Below are positions 7,969 through 16,403 of a stretch of DNA of 64,000 bases, piece by piece. The stretch lies in NCBI RefSeq assembly GCF_041435335.1, contig NZ_CP108430.1, positions 4,997,001-5,061,000 of the forward strand, in the 5' to 3' direction. The translations under genes were made by a program, and so were the position numbers. Within the stretch, counting starts at the first letter, position 1, and the number at the start of each line of letters is the position of its first letter. Below the pieces are notes generated by a model that worked only from the letters and a program-made list of their open reading frames with translations, was not told where the DNA came from and did no database searches. This DNA comes from Streptomyces sp. NBC_01283 (GTDB lineage Bacteria; Actinomycetota; Actinomycetes; Streptomycetales; Streptomycetaceae).

Positions 7969-8685
7969 CTACGCGTACTGCTCCAGCCCCGACCGCAGCT
8001 GGCCGAAGGCCCGGTTCGCCGCCACCACCGCGTCCGGCCACACCGCTTCCGCGCTCTCGCCCGCGTCGATCCGGCGCCAGTTCTCCAGGGCGAGGATGCG
8101 CTGTACGGCGATGATCTGGCCGGCGGCCAGGCGCGCGGCGAGCGCTTCCTCGTCCGACGCCTCCTCCGACGCCGACCCGTTCGGTGCCTTCCTGGACGCC
8201 TCGCTCAACGCCTCGCCCAGCGCTTTCTCCGACCGCTCCTGGTACCCGTACAGCCGTGCCACCAGGGACGGCGTCCCGTACAGCAGGCGGTGGAAGGCGA
8301 GTACGTGGACGTTGTCGCACAGGCCGGTCACCGGGTCCTGGCGCTCCAGGCCGTCGAGGAAGTGGCGCTGCAGGGTGTCCAGGGGGGAGCGCTTCGGGGG
8401 GCGCCCGGCCACCACCCGCGCGGCCTCGTCCACGTGGTCCGCGAACCGGTGGAGTACGAGGTCCTCCTTGGCCGGGAAGTACCGGAACAGGGTCGGCTTC
8501 GAGATGTCGGCGGCTGCCGCGACCTCAGCGACCGGCACCTTCTCGAAGCCCTTCTCCAGGAAGAGGGCGATCGCCGCGTCGGAGACCGCCTGGTACATCC
8601 GCTGCCGCTTGCGCTCGCGCAGGCCGGGGGTGGGGCCAGGGGTGGGGTCGGAGCCGGGGTCGCCGCCCGCTTTTTCGTCCGTCAT
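7969..8685 (-). CDS. TetR/AcrR-family regulator paired with a HelD-like gene
   Basis: Two ATG starts are possible, 8703 and 8685. I prefer 8685 (238 residues) because TACTCT at 8692-8697 lies exactly 6 bases upstream, the spacing of a leaderless promoter, and neither ATG has a ribosome binding site. The helix-turn-helix is VAEVAAAADISKPTLFRYF, after a Pro/Gly-rich leader. The rest is a helical ligand domain. It is divergent from the HelD-like gene at 8770 and very likely regulates it through the AT-rich repeats between them. Confidence 0.87.
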   Translation of the reverse strand: MTDEKAGGDPGSDPTPGPTPGLRERKRQRMYQAVSDAAIALFLEKGFEKVPVAEVAAAADISKPTLFRYFPAKEDLVLHRFADHVDEAARVVAGRPPKRSPLDTLQRHFLDGLERQDPVTGLCDNVHVLAFHRLLYGTPSLVARLYGYQERSEKALGEALSEASRKAPNGSASEEASDEEALAARLAAGQIIAVQRILALENWRRIDAGESAEAVWPDAVVAANRAFGQLRSGLEQYA

Positions 8686-8715
8686 GGCGGGAGAGTATCG
8701 CATCGCTGAGTCGCG

Positions 8716-8754
8716 GTAACGAATTTAACTTGGCGACAAATTTAACTCGGTTAC
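8716..8754. promoter_or_regulatory. AT-rich direct and inverted repeats between TetR and HelD-like genes
   Basis: AATTTAACTTGG (8722-8733) is repeated as AATTTAACTCGG (8739-8750) 17 bp further on, and the pair is bracketed by GTAAC (8716-8720) and GTTAC (8750-8754). A TATTCT box at 8757-8762 is placed as -10 element for a leaderless transcript starting at the ATG of 8770. This is a good candidate TetR operator controlling both genes. Confidence 0.55.
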
Positions 8755-8769
8755 ATTATTCTCGGTCGT

Positions 8770-10908
8770 ATGACGCGACCCGACGAAGCCCTGGCCCAAG
8801 AACGCCGCTTCCACGACACCTGCCGCGCCGCCCTCACCGGCATGGTCGACGGCGCCGAGGAGCAGGTCGTCAGCGGAGCCGATGTCTCCGCGTCCGGCGC
8901 CGACGCCGAAGTCCTCGGCTACCAGTTCCGCAGCCACGCCAAAGCGATGCGCGAACTTCCCGAGGCTCCCCTCTTCTTCGGCCGTCTCTCCTTCGCCGCC
9001 GACGGTCCCGAGGCCGCCGAAGCCGGTGAACACCGCGGGCAGAGCTACCACATCGGCCGCCTCCGCATCAGCGAACACCCCTCCGCCCCGCCCCTCGTCG
9101 TCGACTGGCGCGCCCCCGTTTCCCGCGCCTTCTACCAGGCGGGATCCCGCGACCCCCAAGGTGTCGCCGTCCGCCGCCGCTTCGGCTGGGCCCCCGGCAG
9201 CAAGGGCGACTCCGCCGACCTCACGGGCCTGGAGGACGAGCCGCTGGCCGCCGCCAAGCCGGACACCCTCACCGGCGGCACGTCGCACACCCCCGGCGGA
9301 CCGGAGGTCTCGATCGCGCCGGACGAGCCCACGACCCCGGCCCCGCCACCCCCGCACGGCAGCCGCATCCTCGCCGGAGAGATCGAGCGCCCCCGCGTCG
9401 GCCCCATGCGCGACATCGCCGCCACCATCCAGCCCGAGCAGGACGACCTCGTCCGCGGTGAACTCACCGCATCCGTCTGCGTCCAGGGCGCCCCCGGCAC
9501 CGGCAAGACGGCCGTCGGCCTGCACCGCGCCGCGTATCTCCTCTACACCCACCCCCAGCGCGTGCAGCGCGCCGGACTCCTCATCCTCGGCCCCAACCGC
9601 ACCTTCCTCCGCTACATCGCCGAGGTGCTCCCCTCCCTCGGCGAGACCGGCGTACGGCAGTCCACCGTCGCCGACGAGATCGCCAGGGCCACCGCGCCCG
9701 TACGCGCCCAGGACAGCGAGGCCGCGGCGAGCGTCAAGCACGACGCCCGTATGGCGGAGGTCCTGCGCCGCGCGCTCTACTCGCGCGTCGCACCGCCCGC
9801 CAACTCCATTGCGGTGCCGGACGGTTCGTACACCTGGCGAGTCCCGCTCGGCGACCTGGAGCGGATCATCGCGGATGCCCGCGCCGAGGAACCCCCGTAC
9901 GCCGTCGGGCGCGAGCGCGTGCGCACCCGTGCCGTCCGGCACATCCAGGAGCAGGCCGAGCGCCGCGCCGGGGCCGTGAACAACGCCTGGCTGCAGAAGA
10001 TCTCCCGCGCCCGCTCCGTCTCGGCGTTCGTCGACGAGGCCTGGCCCAAGGCGCGGCCCGGCGAGGTGCTCGCCGCCCTGCTCGCCGACCCGGAGGCGCT
10101 GGCCGCCGCGGCCGACGGCATCCTCGACGCCGACGAGCAGCGGGCGATCCGCTGGGCCAGTCCCCCGCGCTCGTACAAGTCGGCGAAGTGGTCCGCCGCG
10201 GATCTCGTTCTGCTCGACGAGATCGCCGGGCTGCTCGAACGCCCCGGCGGCTACGGCCACATCGTCGTCGACGAGGCGCAGGACCTCTCCCCGATGGAGG
10301 CCCGCGCGATCGCCCGCCGTGCCGACTTCGGCTCGCTCACGGTTCTCGGGGACCTCGCCCAGGGGACCACCCCGTGGGCCGCCCGCGGCTGGCCCGAACT
10401 CCTCGCCCACCTCGGCAAACCCGACGCCTCCGTCACCCCGCTGACCATCGGCTTCCGTGTCCCGAAGGCGGTCGTGGGCCTCGCCAACCGCGTCCTCGCC
10501 TCGCTCGACGTCGACGTACCGCCCGCTCGGTCGCTGCGTGTGGACGGGGAGTTGAGGATCCGGGAGGTGCGGGACGTGGGCGCGGCCACCGTCGACGCGG
10601 TGCGGGCCGCGCTGGTCCGCGAGGGCTCGGTCGGCGTCATCGCCGCCGACGCGGACACCGCCCGCCTGCGCGAGGCCCTCACCGCGGCGGGCATCGAGAG
10701 CGCGGGCCCGGACGACCTGGGCGCACGCGTGACGGTGCTGCCGGCGTCCATGGCGAAGGGGCTGGAGTACGACCATGTCGTGGCCGTCGAGCCCGCGGCC
10801 ATCGCGGAGGCGGAACGCCGCGGGCCCAGCCGCCTCTACGTGGTCCTGACCAGGGCGGTGTCCCGACTCGACGTGCTGCACAGCAGGCCGCTGCCCTGGG
10901 AAGGGTGA
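8770..10908 (+). CDS. HelD-like superfamily 1 ATPase, possible RNA polymerase remodeller
   Basis: The 712 residues contain a Walker A motif QGAPGTGKT near residue 240, a Walker B VVDEAQDLSPME near 500, a GDLAQGTTPW motif III, the GFRVP motif and a C-terminal MAKGLEYDHVV segment. The N-terminal part includes RLRISEHPSAPPLVVDWRAP, diagnostic of HelD rather than UvrD. HelD proteins bind RNA polymerase and release it from stalled complexes; a Streptomyces relative, HelR, protects the polymerase from rifamycins. This copy has a shorter N-terminal arm than canonical HelD and a dedicated TetR neighbour. I cannot tell which of the two roles it has. Confidence 0.82.
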   Translation: MTRPDEALAQERRFHDTCRAALTGMVDGAEEQVVSGADVSASGADAEVLGYQFRSHAKAMRELPEAPLFFGRLSFAADGPEAAEAGEHRGQSYHIGRLRISEHPSAPPLVVDWRAPVSRAFYQAGSRDPQGVAVRRRFGWAPGSKGDSADLTGLEDEPLAAAKPDTLTGGTSHTPGGPEVSIAPDEPTTPAPPPPHGSRILAGEIERPRVGPMRDIAATIQPEQDDLVRGELTASVCVQGAPGTGKTAVGLHRAAYLLYTHPQRVQRAGLLILGPNRTFLRYIAEVLPSLGETGVRQSTVADEIARATAPVRAQDSEAAASVKHDARMAEVLRRALYSRVAPPANSIAVPDGSYTWRVPLGDLERIIADARAEEPPYAVGRERVRTRAVRHIQEQAERRAGAVNNAWLQKISRARSVSAFVDEAWPKARPGEVLAALLADPEALAAAADGILDADEQRAIRWASPPRSYKSAKWSAADLVLLDEIAGLLERPGGYGHIVVDEAQDLSPMEARAIARRADFGSLTVLGDLAQGTTPWAARGWPELLAHLGKPDASVTPLTIGFRVPKAVVGLANRVLASLDVDVPPARSLRVDGELRIREVRDVGAATVDAVRAALVREGSVGVIAADADTARLREALTAAGIESAGPDDLGARVTVLPASMAKGLEYDHVVAVEPAAIAEAERRGPSRLYVVLTRAVSRLDVLHSRPLPWEG

Positions 10909-10936
10909 AGCTCCCCCGCCTTCACTTAGATGCCGT

Positions 10937-10954
10937 TGCGGTTATATATCCGCA
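10937..10954. promoter_or_regulatory. 18-bp near-perfect palindrome upstream of the ArsR gene
   Basis: TGCGGTTATATATCCGCA matches its reverse complement at 16 of 18 positions. It lies just upstream of TATGTT (10959-10964), a -10 box placed 6 bases before the ATG at 10971. ArsR-family repressors bind such AT-cored palindromes over their own promoters, so autoregulation is likely. Confidence 0.6.
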
Positions 10955-10970
10955 GAGGTATGTTCGGGAT

Positions 10971-11285
10971 ATGCCCATACCGTTCGACGTACTCGCCGAG
11001 CCGAGCCGCCGGAAGATCCTCGATCTGCTGCTGGAGCGCCCCCATCTGGTCGGCGAGATCACCGAGCGGGTCGGCCTGAGCCAGCCCGGCACGTCCAAGC
11101 ACCTGCGGGTCCTGCGCGACGCGGGGCTCGTGCGGGTGCGGCAGGACGCGCAGCGCCGCTGGTACGAGCTGCGGCCCGAGCCCCTCGCCGAGCTCGACGC
11201 ATGGCTCGCGCACTACCGGCACCTCTGGGCGGACCGGCTCGACGCCCTCGAACGGCACCTCGACGTCATGGACGGTGAGTCCTGA
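10971..11285 (+). CDS. ArsR-family regulator of an ArsR/SRPBCC pair
   Basis: The 104-residue protein is almost entirely winged helix (EPSRRKILDLLLERPHLVGEI, then LSQPGTSKHLRVLRDAGLV, with the wing at RVRQDAQRRWYEL). There is no Cys metal site of the ArsR/SmtB type, so it is not obviously a metal sensor. The ATG has no clear ribosome binding site but sits 6 bases after TATGTT, which fits leaderless transcription. In actinobacteria such regulators are commonly paired with an AHSA1/SRPBCC protein, which follows here at 11337. Confidence 0.88.
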   Translation: MPIPFDVLAEPSRRKILDLLLERPHLVGEITERVGLSQPGTSKHLRVLRDAGLVRVRQDAQRRWYELRPEPLAELDAWLAHYRHLWADRLDALERHLDVMDGES

Positions 11286-11340
11286 TGACGATGACCATGG
11301 ACGCTGAGTCCTGATGAACATGGACGGTGACTCCTCATGA
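11268..11340 (+). repeat. Three near-identical 21-bp units at the ArsR/SRPBCC junction
   Basis: Units at 11268-11288, 11297-11317 and 11320-11340 share ATGGACG(G/C)TGA(G/C)TCCT followed by (G/C)ATGA. The first unit contains the ArsR stop codon (11283-11285) and the last contains the ATG of the next gene (11337). The array therefore looks like repeated copies of a coupled stop/start junction. Confidence 0.8.
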
Positions 11341-12191
11341 ACCCGCACTCCGACACGCTCACCCCCGCCGGCGGCGGCCGGAACGTCCTGCGGATGGAGC
11401 GCCGCCTCGCGCACCCGCCCGCCACGGTCTGGGCCGCGATCACCCGGCCCGAGCACCTCGCCCAGTGGTTCCCCTCCGAGGTGACCCTGGAGCTGCGGCC
11501 CGGTGGCGCGATGGGCTTCCACTTCCCCGGCGACGAGGGCCCCGGCATGACCGGCGAGGTCACCGACGCGGACGAGCCCCGCCTCTTCGCCTTCACCTGG
11601 GGCGACGACCACCTGCGCTGGGAGATCGCCCCGGACGGCCCCGACGGCCGCGGCTCGCTCCTGACCCTCGTCCACACCTTCGGCGACCGCTTCGGCGCCC
11701 CGAGCTTCGCCGCGGGCTGGCAGCTGTGCGTCTCGGCGCTGGGCCAGTTCCTCGACGGCGGGCAGGCCGAGGTGAGCCGGGACGCGGGCGAGCTGCACGA
11801 GGCGTACCTGGAGCAGTTCGACCTGGGCCACGGGCAGGTCACCGACGACGGCATCCGTTTCGAGCGGCAGCTGGTGCGGTCCGCCGACGCGGTGTGGGCC
11901 GAACTCTGCTCGGGCGAGGTGCCGTTGGAGGGGGACACCGCGCCCGACGGGTTCCTCGCGGACGGCGTGTCCGCGGGCCCGGTCACCGCGCTGCGGGCGC
12001 CGGTGTCCCTCACGTACGCCGTGCATCCCAAGGGTGAGGTGCGCTGGGAGTTCGGCGAGGGAACGGGCTACGGCACCCGGCTCGTCCTCACGCAGAGCGG
12101 TCCCTTCGACAGCGTGGCGGCCACGGACGAGGCGCTCGCCGCCTGGCACGCCCGCATCGAACGTCTTGCGGGACAACTCCTGGAGGGCTGA
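11337..12191 (+). CDS. Double SRPBCC (AHSA1-type) protein
   Basis: The 284 residues split into two similar halves. The first starts VLRMERRLAHPPATVWAAIT with EHLAQWFPSEV; the second starts IRFERQLVRSADAVWAELC. Each is a helix-grip START-like domain of the AHSA1 type, which binds hydrophobic ligands. The first half matches the family better; the second has lost the WFP signature, suggesting divergence after internal duplication. It follows the ArsR gene by 51 bp within the 21-bp repeat array and is probably co-transcribed with it. No enzymatic role is proposed. Confidence 0.85.
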   Translation: MNPHSDTLTPAGGGRNVLRMERRLAHPPATVWAAITRPEHLAQWFPSEVTLELRPGGAMGFHFPGDEGPGMTGEVTDADEPRLFAFTWGDDHLRWEIAPDGPDGRGSLLTLVHTFGDRFGAPSFAAGWQLCVSALGQFLDGGQAEVSRDAGELHEAYLEQFDLGHGQVTDDGIRFERQLVRSADAVWAELCSGEVPLEGDTAPDGFLADGVSAGPVTALRAPVSLTYAVHPKGEVRWEFGEGTGYGTRLVLTQSGPFDSVAATDEALAAWHARIERLAGQLLEG

Positions 12192-12217
12192 GGGCGGGCT
12201 CTGTCGTGCTGACGGGG

Positions 12218-13693
12218 TCAGTCGGCGAGTACCGCTTCCATGACCGCCTTCGCGATCGGCGCCCCCAGCTTGCCGCCGGCGATCTCCGAGCGCGGGATGT
12301 TCATGTCCTTCGGGTCCACGAACACCGCGACCGCCACCGGCGACGAACCGTCGTCCTGCTTGGCGTACGAGACGAACCAGGCGTACGGCCGTTCGTCGTT
12401 GACGTTCGAGCCGTGCTGGGCGGTGCCGGTCTTGCCGCCGACCGTGACGCCGTCGATCTGCGCCTTGTTCGCCGTGCCCTTATCGACGGTGTTCTCCATC
12501 ATCTCCTGCACCTTGCCCGCGGTGTCCTCGGAGACGGCCTGGCTGAGCTCCTCCGGCTTCCCCTTCTCGATCGTCGAGAGGTCGGGGCCGCGCAGCTCCT
12601 CCACCATGTACGGCTTCATCACCTTGCCGTCGTTGGCGATGCCCGCCGCGACCATCGCCATCTGCAGCGGCGTACTGGTCACACTGCCCTGGCCCATGCC
12701 GGTCAGGGCGGTCTGCGGCTTGTCGAGGCCGTCCGGGTAACTGCTCGCGGACGAGCGCACGGGGACGAACTGCTGCTTGTTGAAGCCGAACTTCTCCGCC
12801 GTCTCGCGCATGTCGTCGTCGCCGACCTTGAGCGCGGCGTCGAGGAAGACGTTGTTGCACGACCACTGCATGCCGACCTTCAGGGAGGCCTTGTTGCAGG
12901 GGGCGCCCGGCACGTCGTTGCCGATCGTCGTCGAGCTGAGCGGCAGTTTGTAGGGGGCCTTGGCGCCGGTGGGCTCGTCGATGTCGTCGATCGCGCCGTG
13001 CTCCAGGGCGGCCGCCGCGGTGAGGATCTTGAAGGTGGATCCGGGCGGGTAGATCTCACGGAGCGCCCGGTTGGAGAGCGGCTTGTCCTTGTCCTTCCTG
13101 AGCTGCGTGAACTCCTTGCCCTCCTTCGCCGAGATCCCGGCGAAGACCGAGGGGTCGTACGAGGGGGTGCTCGCCATCGCGAGCACCTTCCCGGAGCGCG
13201 GGTCGAGCGCGACGACCGCGCCCCGGGCGTCGAGGTCCACCAGGCCCTGGTAGGCGGCCTTCTGGGCCTTGGGGTCGATGGTCGTGATGACGTCGCCGCC
13301 CTGGCGCTTCTCGCCGGTCAGCATGTCCAGGGTGCGGCGGATGAAGAGGCGGTCGTCGTCGCCGCTGAGCACGTCGTTCTCGACGCCCTCCAGGAAGGTC
13401 GCGCCCTGGGCCTGCGAGAAATAGCCGGTGACCGGCGCGTACATGGGGCCCTCCTTGAAGACCCGCTGGTACTTGAAGTCGGTGCCGCTGACTTCCTTGG
13501 AGCCGGTGATCGGCTTGCCGCCGACGATGATGTCGCCCCGGGGGTGGGAGAAGGCCTCGATCTGGACGCGCCGGTTCTTGTCGTCCTTCGCGAGCGACTC
13601 GCCGTCGACGAACTGCACCCAGTTCGCCCGCAGGAGCAGGGCGAGCGTGAGTATCCCGCAGAAGACGGCTATGTGACGCAGCGGCTTGTTCAT
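12218..13693 (-). CDS. Class B penicillin-binding protein, PbpA-like
   Basis: ATG 13693 follows GGGGGA and gives 491 residues; the frame extends 18 codons further without support. A single membrane anchor (IAVFCGILTLALLL) is followed by a dimerisation domain (NRRVQIEAFSHPRGDII) and a transpeptidase domain with the SxxK box PPGSTFK, the SxN box SCNN and the KTGTAQ box, all intact. It should cross-link peptidoglycan outside the membrane. Streptomyces carry several PbpA-type paralogues; no cell-division or shape genes adjoin this one, so its specific role is open. It converges with the SRPBCC gene. Confidence 0.92.
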   Translation of the reverse strand: MNKPLRHIAVFCGILTLALLLRANWVQFVDGESLAKDDKNRRVQIEAFSHPRGDIIVGGKPITGSKEVSGTDFKYQRVFKEGPMYAPVTGYFSQAQGATFLEGVENDVLSGDDDRLFIRRTLDMLTGEKRQGGDVITTIDPKAQKAAYQGLVDLDARGAVVALDPRSGKVLAMASTPSYDPSVFAGISAKEGKEFTQLRKDKDKPLSNRALREIYPPGSTFKILTAAAALEHGAIDDIDEPTGAKAPYKLPLSSTTIGNDVPGAPCNKASLKVGMQWSCNNVFLDAALKVGDDDMRETAEKFGFNKQQFVPVRSSASSYPDGLDKPQTALTGMGQGSVTSTPLQMAMVAAGIANDGKVMKPYMVEELRGPDLSTIEKGKPEELSQAVSEDTAGKVQEMMENTVDKGTANKAQIDGVTVGGKTGTAQHGSNVNDERPYAWFVSYAKQDDGSSPVAVAVFVDPKDMNIPRSEIAGGKLGAPIAKAVMEAVLAD

Positions 13694-13783
13694 CCGGTCC
13701 CCCAAGACCCGCGAAACCAGTTGGCAATGACGCCTCATCATGCGCACGGATTTACGGATCTATCCGATGTTGTTGCTGAATGG

Positions 13784-14734
13784 TCACACTCGAACCGGGT
13801 CCCGGTGCTCCCCTCGAAGGACCTCGATCACGCTCGCGTAGCTGTCGGAGCCGTGCCCGGCGGCACTCGTCCGCTCCATGGTGGCCTTCAGGAGTTCCGG
13901 CAGCGCGTTGTCGACACCGCGGTCGGCCGCCGCGTGGATGAGGTGCCCGATCGCCGCGATCTGTACGTCGACGGTGGCGTCGTCGCCCGGATAGTGCCCC
14001 GCGTCCACCTGGGGCGCGTAGGTCTCCAGGAACCCGGCGACCGCGTGCCGCATCCAGCGGACGGCGACGGGAGTGAAGTCCGTGGCCCGGGTAGCCTCCG
14101 CGCCGACCAGGGCCGTGCCGTGCAGCCAGCCGGTGAACGTGGACCACATGAGGCCGAGCAGGGCGGCGTCGTAGAGCGAGGCGCGGCCCGTCTCCGCGCC
14201 CAGGTACAGCGGGTCGCCCAGTGCGGCGAGGGCGGGGCGGTACGTCTCGAACACCTCGGCCGAGCCGCTGTAGAGGAACATCATCTCGGGGCTGCCGACA
14301 CCCGGCGGCGTGGTCATGATCGCCCCGTCGAGGTAGCCGAGGCCCAGCGAACCGGCCCATTTGGCTGCCGCTTCGGCCTGCTCCGGGGAGCCGGAGGTGA
14401 CGTTGACCAGGGCTTTTCCGGCGAGTGGCCCGGCGGGTGCTGCGGAGCGGGCCGACGCGGCGACGGGGTCCAGGACGGCGTGCAGGGCGGTGTCGTCGAG
14501 GACGCAGGCGATGATCAACGGGCTTGCGGCGACGGCCTCTTCGGGGGTGGCGGCCAGGCGGGCACCCCGGGCGACGAGGGGCGCGGCCTTGGCGGGGGAG
14601 CGGTTCCAGACGGTGGTGGGGTGGCCGCTCGCCAGGAGGGTGGCGGCGAGGGCGGCGCCCATGTTGCCGAGCCCGATGACGGTGACGGGGGTTTTGCCGG
14701 TCGTGTTCTCTGCGTGAGTGTTCTCTGCGTTCAT
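13784..14734 (-). CDS. Imine-reductase-like NAD(P)-dependent oxidoreductase
   Basis: From ATG 14734 the protein has 316 residues. The Rossmann start is VTVIGLGNMGAALAATLLASG with NRSPAK for the NADP ribose-phosphate. The LYDAALLGLMWSTFTGWLH helix and the overall size match the imine reductase group of the beta-hydroxyacid dehydrogenase superfamily rather than 3-hydroxyisobutyrate dehydrogenase, since the catalytic Lys helix of the latter is replaced. It would reduce cyclic imines or related substrates. A GlxA-type regulator is divergent at 14834 and may control it. Confidence 0.8.
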   Translation of the reverse strand: MNAENTHAENTTGKTPVTVIGLGNMGAALAATLLASGHPTTVWNRSPAKAAPLVARGARLAATPEEAVAASPLIIACVLDDTALHAVLDPVAASARSAAPAGPLAGKALVNVTSGSPEQAEAAAKWAGSLGLGYLDGAIMTTPPGVGSPEMMFLYSGSAEVFETYRPALAALGDPLYLGAETGRASLYDAALLGLMWSTFTGWLHGTALVGAEATRATDFTPVAVRWMRHAVAGFLETYAPQVDAGHYPGDDATVDVQIAAIGHLIHAAADRGVDNALPELLKATMERTSAAGHGSDSYASVIEVLRGEHRDPVRV

Positions 14735-14784
14735 GTGGACCACGCTCGCAGCGGGCGGCGGCACCGGACAGTGACAGGGGTGAC

Positions 14785-14794
14785 GGTGGCCACC
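14785..14794. promoter_or_regulatory. 10-bp palindrome between imine reductase and regulator genes
   Basis: GGTGGCCACC is self-complementary and lies about midway between the two divergent starts (14734 and 14834). The GlxA-type gene has a TACGCT box at 14822-14827, 6 bases before its ATG. The palindrome is short and GC-rich, so it may be chance. Confidence 0.25.
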
Positions 14795-14833
14795 AAATTC
14801 CTGCCACGTCCCGGCGCGGCTTACGCTCGGCGC

Positions 14834-15847
14834 ATGAGCGCTGGTTCCGTGGCCCTGGTCGTGACCGAGGAGATAGCGATCCCGTCCTGGGATCTGTACG
14901 AACTGAGCATCCCCTGCACGGTGTTCGGAAAGCCGCAGCCCGATCTGTCGGACCACTGGTACGACCTCCGGCTGTGCAACGCGCACGCGGGTGGGGGCGA
15001 GGGCGGCTTTGACTCCCGCTCCGGCCTCATGGTGCGTACCCCGTACGGCCTCGACGACATCGTCGGGGCGGACACGGTCATCGTCACGTCCGTGCCGGAC
15101 GCCTGCGTGGAGGAGGGGCGCCCGCTGCCCGAAGGCCTGGCGGCGGCGCTGCGTCGCGCGTACGACGCGGGTGCCCGCATGGTCTCCCTGTGCACCGGCG
15201 CCTTCGCGCTCGCCGAGGCGGGGCTGCTCGACGGCCGCAGGGCCACCGCGCACTGGATGCACACGGCCCAACTGGCGGCCCGCTACCCGAAGGTGGAGGT
15301 CGACGACTCCGTCCTGTACGTGGACGACGGCGACGTCCTGACCAGCGCGGGCGTGAGCGCGGGCCTCGACCTGTGCCTGCATCTGGTCCGCCGCGACCTG
15401 GGCGCGCACGTGGCCAACCAACTGGCCCGCCGCATGGTCGTCCCCGCGCACCGCCCGGGTGGCCAGGCCCAGTTCATCGACCTCTCCGTCCCCGCGACGG
15501 ACGACGAGGGCCTGGGCCCCGTACTCGACTGGGCGCGTGCCCGCCTCGACCGCCCCCTGACGGTCGACGACCTGGCCCGCCGCGCGTCGATGAGCCCGCG
15601 CACCCTCTACCGGCGGCTCCAGGCGGCCACCGGCACGACCCCGCTCCAGTGGCTGCTCAACCAGCGCCTGGCCCGTGCCCAGAGCCTCCTCGAATCGACG
15701 TCCGCCCCGATCGACAAGATCGCCGAACTGAGCGGCCTCGGTACGGCGAACAACCTCCGGCACCATTTCCTCAAGCAGGTGGGGGTGTCACCGGGGGACT
15801 ACCGGCGGGCGTTTGGTGCGGGCGCGGGGGTTGTCGGTCGCCGGTAG
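14834..15847 (+). CDS. GlxA-family transcriptional regulator (DJ-1/PfpI plus AraC domains)
   Basis: The 337 residues have an N-terminal DJ-1/PfpI-like domain (about 5-190) with the nucleophile-elbow Cys in VSLCTGAFALAEAGLLDGR, and a C-terminal AraC helix-turn-helix pair (about 225-320) with MSPRTLYRRLQAATG and GTANNLRHHFLKQVGVSPGDYRR. This architecture is shared with GlxA-type regulators of amine and catabolic genes. ATG 14834 lies 6 bases after TACGCT, so the mRNA is probably leaderless. The apparent frame starts far upstream antisense to the penicillin-binding protein gene, which is not credible. Confidence 0.88.
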   Translation: MSAGSVALVVTEEIAIPSWDLYELSIPCTVFGKPQPDLSDHWYDLRLCNAHAGGGEGGFDSRSGLMVRTPYGLDDIVGADTVIVTSVPDACVEEGRPLPEGLAAALRRAYDAGARMVSLCTGAFALAEAGLLDGRRATAHWMHTAQLAARYPKVEVDDSVLYVDDGDVLTSAGVSAGLDLCLHLVRRDLGAHVANQLARRMVVPAHRPGGQAQFIDLSVPATDDEGLGPVLDWARARLDRPLTVDDLARRASMSPRTLYRRLQAATGTTPLQWLLNQRLARAQSLLESTSAPIDKIAELSGLGTANNLRHHFLKQVGVSPGDYRRAFGAGAGVVGRR

Positions 15848-15899
15848 TAGGTCCAGCGCCCCATGCGCGTCGCGGGCGCACTGGCTAGGGTCCGTGATC

Positions 15900-16361
15900 A
15901 TGCGGAACACGGAGATCGTTCGACGTGAGGGCCCGGAGCGCAGGCGCGAGACGCTGGAGCGCCTCGACCGGGAGCGGGACATCTGGCTGTCGACGGCCCA
16001 CCCGGAGCACGGGCCGCACCAACTGCCCCTGTGGTTCCGGTGGGACGGACGGGCGCTGTGGATGTGCACCGGCGAGTCCTCGGTGACGGTCCGCAACGCG
16101 CGGAAGGAACCCCGGGTGCGCCTCTCCCTGCCGGACACCTCCGATGTGGTGCTCGTGCAGGGCGAGGCGGAGTGCTTCCCGGCGCGGGAGGTCCCGCAGG
16201 ACGCCGCGGACGGGTTCGCCGCCAAGTTCGGCTGGGACCCGCGCAAGGCGGACGGCTCCTACGTGTATCTGCGCGTGACGCCGCGGACGGTGCGCGCCTG
16301 GCGCGGCGAGCACGAGCTGAACGGCAGGGTCCTCATGCGGGACGGGGCGTGGCTGGCGTAA
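15900..16361 (+). CDS. Pyridoxamine 5'-phosphate oxidase-fold (PPOX) protein
   Basis: The 153 residues form a split-barrel flavin-binding protein: DRERDIWLSTAHPEHGPHQLPLWF, then ALWMCTGESS, RNARKEPRVRLSLPD and a closing RVTPRTVRAW strand. Members bind FMN or F420 and act on varied substrates; the sequence does not decide which cofactor. ATG 15900 is preceded by TAGGGT (15886-15891) at 8 bases, consistent with a leaderless transcript. It stands alone between two regulator genes. Confidence 0.82.
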   Translation: MRNTEIVRREGPERRRETLERLDRERDIWLSTAHPEHGPHQLPLWFRWDGRALWMCTGESSVTVRNARKEPRVRLSLPDTSDVVLVQGEAECFPAREVPQDAADGFAAKFGWDPRKADGSYVYLRVTPRTVRAWRGEHELNGRVLMRDGAWLA

Positions 16362-16403
16362 CTCCCGTCCCCACGCCCCCATGCCCGCCACCCGGGGCTC
16401 GTT

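Noticed and set aside
12206..15847. 1213-codon open frame on the plus strand
   Set aside because: Most of it is antisense to the penicillin-binding protein and imine-reductase genes and has the Val/Arg/Gly-rich composition of a GC-rich shadow frame. Only the part from 14834 is a gene.
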